This document shows positions 5,611 to 6,684 of a stretch of 6,684 bases of DNA, piece by piece. A program made the position numbers and the translations under genes. Source of the stretch: a bacterium (GTDB taxonomy: Bacteria; Patescibacteriota; Doudnabacteria; UBA920); NCBI GenBank assembly GCA_021789715.1, contig JAJYJE010000055.1, positions 1 through 6,684 on the forward strand, given 5' to 3'. Numbering within the stretch: the first letter of the stretch is position 1; every line of letters begins with the position of its first letter. A model generated the notes under the pieces. It made no database searches. It had not been told where the DNA came from and worked only from the letters and a program-made list of their open reading frames with translations.

Positions 5611-5855
5611 TTGGATACTTTAATAATCTTTTTAATGCTCTCAAGGCGCCCCTCCAGCTCCTCGACGAACTTTTGCATATGGTCGATTTTGGCCAGCACC
5701 AGCATGTCCCTGCCGCGTCCGAATACAAGCAATTTTTCCCCTTTCACCAGCCCCATTGTCTTCCTGGCCTCCATAGGAATAACGACCTGGCCTTTCTCGC
5801 CCAGAGTCGTTGAGCCATAAAAGCTCTTGGCATTGTGATGTTTTTTAATATTCAT
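5607..5855 (-). CDS. AbrB/MazE/SpoVT-family DNA-binding regulator
   Basis: 82 residues. A short N-terminus (MNIKKHHNAKSFYGSTT) is followed by a swapped-hairpin AbrB domain at about 18-56 (LGEKGQVVIPMEARKTMGLVKGEKLLVFGRGRDMLVLAKID, given here in parts: GEKGQVVIP, ARKTMGLVKGEKL, GRDMLVLAKID). A helical, charged tail (MQKFVEELEGRLESIKKIIK) may support dimerisation. Such proteins bind DNA as dimers. The gene leads the operon and overlaps the ATPase start by 4 nt. No toxin gene is adjacent, so it looks like a regulator of the exporter rather than an antitoxin. A dyad 20-40 nt upstream of its ATG is a candidate autoregulatory site. No Shine-Dalgarno sequence is seen. Confidence 0.92.
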   Translation of the reverse strand: MNIKKHHNAKSFYGSTTLGEKGQVVIPMEARKTMGLVKGEKLLVFGRGRDMLVLAKIDHMQKFVEELEGRLESIKKIIKVSK

Positions 5856-5875
5856 AAAAGTAGGTTTTCTTACAA

Positions 5876-5895
5876 GTAGGATACTGTTAGCCTAC
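5876..5895. promoter_or_regulatory. candidate AbrB operator (dyad) with an extra half-site at 5860-5864
   Basis: GTAGGATA (5876-5883), spacer CTGT, TAGCCTAC (5888-5895): 8-nt arms matching at 7 positions. A further GTAGG half-site lies at 5860-5864, 16 nt from the first. The cluster sits between the regulator's ATG and its likely promoter, where a repressor would block transcription. Binding by the encoded AbrB protein is inferred from position only. Confidence 0.5.
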
Positions 5896-5917
5896 CATCA
5901 TATTTAAAACAAGTCAA
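5889..5917 (-). promoter_or_regulatory. weak promoter candidates for the AbrB-ABC operon
   Basis: On the minus strand TTGACT (5912-5917) is a good -35, but 17 nt downstream lies only TAGGCT (5889-5894). An alternative -10, TATGAT (5897-5902), has no matching -35. Either way the promoter overlaps or abuts the dyad, consistent with repression. Confidence 0.4.
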
Positions 5918-6035
5918 GAAGGATAAAAACCGCCGCCGGCCCGCGCGCCTTCCTTAAACCGTCATATCCGAATTAAAGTCATAGCACGACGGCCCGTACG
6001 TCCTAAGATAGGGACGGGCATTAAACTTATTTATT
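5918..6035. other. spacer between the AbrB operon and the 58-residue ORF
   Basis: A GC-rich stretch (about 5930-5952) and a hairpin GCCCGT (5992-5997) with ACGGGC (6014-6019), extended by TCC/GGG inside a 3-nt bulge, are seen. An AT-rich run follows before the ATG at 6036. I could not identify a convincing promoter for the plus-strand ORF. Confidence 0.4.
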
Positions 6036-6212
6036 ATGATTTACAAGAGACATTTATTATCTTATGCGCCGGTATTCGACATCCAGTCGGATACGGAGGA
6101 AGAGAAGGAAAAAAACGTCCTGGGAATGGGCGAAGAAGAACAGTGGGAAGCCATTCGCGGCAACACCCTAACACCGCGCACCTGGTGGCGAAAACGGCTG
6201 AATAGAAAATAG
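6036..6212 (+). CDS. possible small protein, 58 residues, unknown function
   Basis: Not recognised. Starts ATG at 6036 and ends TAG at 6212. Composition is segmented: a basic start (MIYKRHLLSY), an acidic middle (SDTEEEKEK at 18-26; GEEEQWEAIRG at 32-42) and a basic, Trp-rich end (TWWRKRLNRK, 49-58). No membrane segment or signal peptide is seen, so it would be cytoplasmic. A strong intrinsic terminator starts 45 nt after the stop and points in the same direction, which supports a real transcript on this strand. Against it, no Shine-Dalgarno sequence or clear promoter precedes it, and it is too short to judge by codon use. The facing gene, pyrG, converges on it. Confidence 0.45.
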   Translation: MIYKRHLLSYAPVFDIQSDTEEEKEKNVLGMGEEEQWEAIRGNTLTPRTWWRKRLNRK

Positions 6213-6257
6213 CGCCGTAACAATGCGCTGGATTACTGAGAATTTACCGCCTACATT

Positions 6258-6281
6258 CAACCCCGCCTTTAAGCGGGGTTG
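6258..6281 (+). terminator. intrinsic terminator between the 58-residue ORF and pyrG
   Basis: CAACCCCGC (6258-6266), loop CTTTAA, GCGGGGTTG (6273-6281): a 9-bp perfect stem followed on the plus strand by TTCTATTTTTATTTT. On the minus strand, after pyrG, the hairpin is the same but no U-tract follows, so its action there is less certain. Confidence 0.85.
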
Positions 6282-6309
6282 TTCTATTTTTATTTTAAAT
6301 AAAAATCAT

Positions 6310-6684
6310 CTATTTCTTTAATTTCACCACCGCGGACATAAAGCCGCTAAATAACGGATGCGGAGAGAGCGGGCGGGACTGGAATTCGGGATGGAACTGG
6401 CTGCCGACAAAATAAGGGTGGTCTTTAAGCTCAATTATTTCCACCAGTTGGCCGTCCGGCGTGGTGCCGGCAATAACCAGTCCGGCCTCTTCGAGCTGCT
6501 GGCGATAGGAATTATTGAACTCGTAGCGATGGCGATGGCGCTCGTTAATTACCGCCTTGCCGGTTTTTTTAATCAAACCCGCCTCGAGGTAAGCTTTTTC
6601 CGTCCTGGTTCCTCGGGCAACCACGCAATCCCATCCGCCCAATCTCATGGTGGCCCCGTATTCGCGGTTTAGCAGGCGTTTTTC
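6310..6684 (-). CDS. pyrG: CTP synthase, C-terminal glutaminase part (5' portion outside window)
   Basis: The last 124 residues of a protein normally about 535-550 long; the frame is open to the right edge. CTP synthase converts UTP to CTP with ATP, using ammonia from glutamine in its class I glutamine amidotransferase domain. Visible family motifs: TMRLG near the fragment start, [11 protein letters not shown], the GxxPDGxLVEIIEL pattern, [14 protein letters not shown] with the catalytic His and Glu (fragment residues about 98 and 100), [10 protein letters not shown] and the final helix. The nucleophile Cys lies upstream of the window. It ends with TAG at 6310-6312 and converges with the plus-strand small ORF. 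Confidence 0.97.
   Translation of the reverse strand, partial: EKRLLNREYGATMRLGGWDCVVARGTRTEKAYLEAGLIKKTGKAVINERHRHRYEFNNSYRQQLEEAGLVIAGTTPDGQLVEIIELKDHPYFVGSQFHPEFQSRPLSPHPLFSGFMSAVVKLKK

Noticed and set aside
5607..5855. AbrB-type gene as antitoxin of a toxin-antitoxin pair
   Set aside because: The overlapping downstream gene is an ABC ATPase and no toxin-like ORF is adjacent on either side.
5930..5952. GC-rich stretch as a minus-strand terminator followed by TTTTT
   Set aside because: I could not pair it into a convincing stem; only a 5-bp GAAGG/CCTTC match around a large loop is seen.

Overview
The window reads like a compact bacterial genome of the Candidate Phyla Radiation (Patescibacteria, Parcubacteria-like). 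This is inference. It rests on the gene content: a short membrane-anchored 'sunset'-domain protein, a TRM11/TrmG10-type methyltransferase with an altered catalytic motif, and an AbrB regulator leading a two-gene ABC exporter. It also rests on short spacers, starts mostly lacking Shine-Dalgarno sequences, and moderate GC. No mobile element, CRISPR array, rRNA or tRNA gene was seen.

Left part (1-1730, minus strand): a nearly complete cysteine desulfurase runs off the left edge. Upstream of it, on the same strand, is a 129-residue membrane-anchored sunset-domain protein. Each has its own promoter. The desulfurase -35 box overlaps the stop codon of the upstream gene, and the sunset gene promoter sits so close to the ATG that the mRNA is probably leaderless.

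Middle (1738-3668, plus strand): a divergent promoter drives a tRNA-guanine-N2-methyltransferase-like gene. It is followed by a structured 140-nt spacer and rpmA (ribosomal protein bL27), which has a real Shine-Dalgarno sequence and a strong, probably bidirectional terminator. A near-consensus promoter inside the 3' end of the methyltransferase gene could give rpmA its own transcript with a long structured leader. This is the most interesting regulatory region of the window.

Right-middle (3670-5920, minus strand): an operon of an AbrB/SpoVT-type regulator, an ABC ATPase (4-nt overlap with the regulator) and an ABC-2 permease. A possible 46-residue secreted or membrane peptide follows, whose stop lies just before the shared terminator. 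A dyad (arms GTAGGATA / TAGCCTAC) upstream of the regulator is a candidate autoregulatory operator.

Right end (5990-6684): a possible 58-residue plus-strand gene ends near a strong terminator. It converges on the C-terminal glutaminase part of CTP synthase (pyrG), which runs off the right edge. Nothing here proves a wholly new system. The best candidates for undescribed biology are the rpmA leader, the altered methyltransferase motif, the AbrB operator and the two small ORFs.
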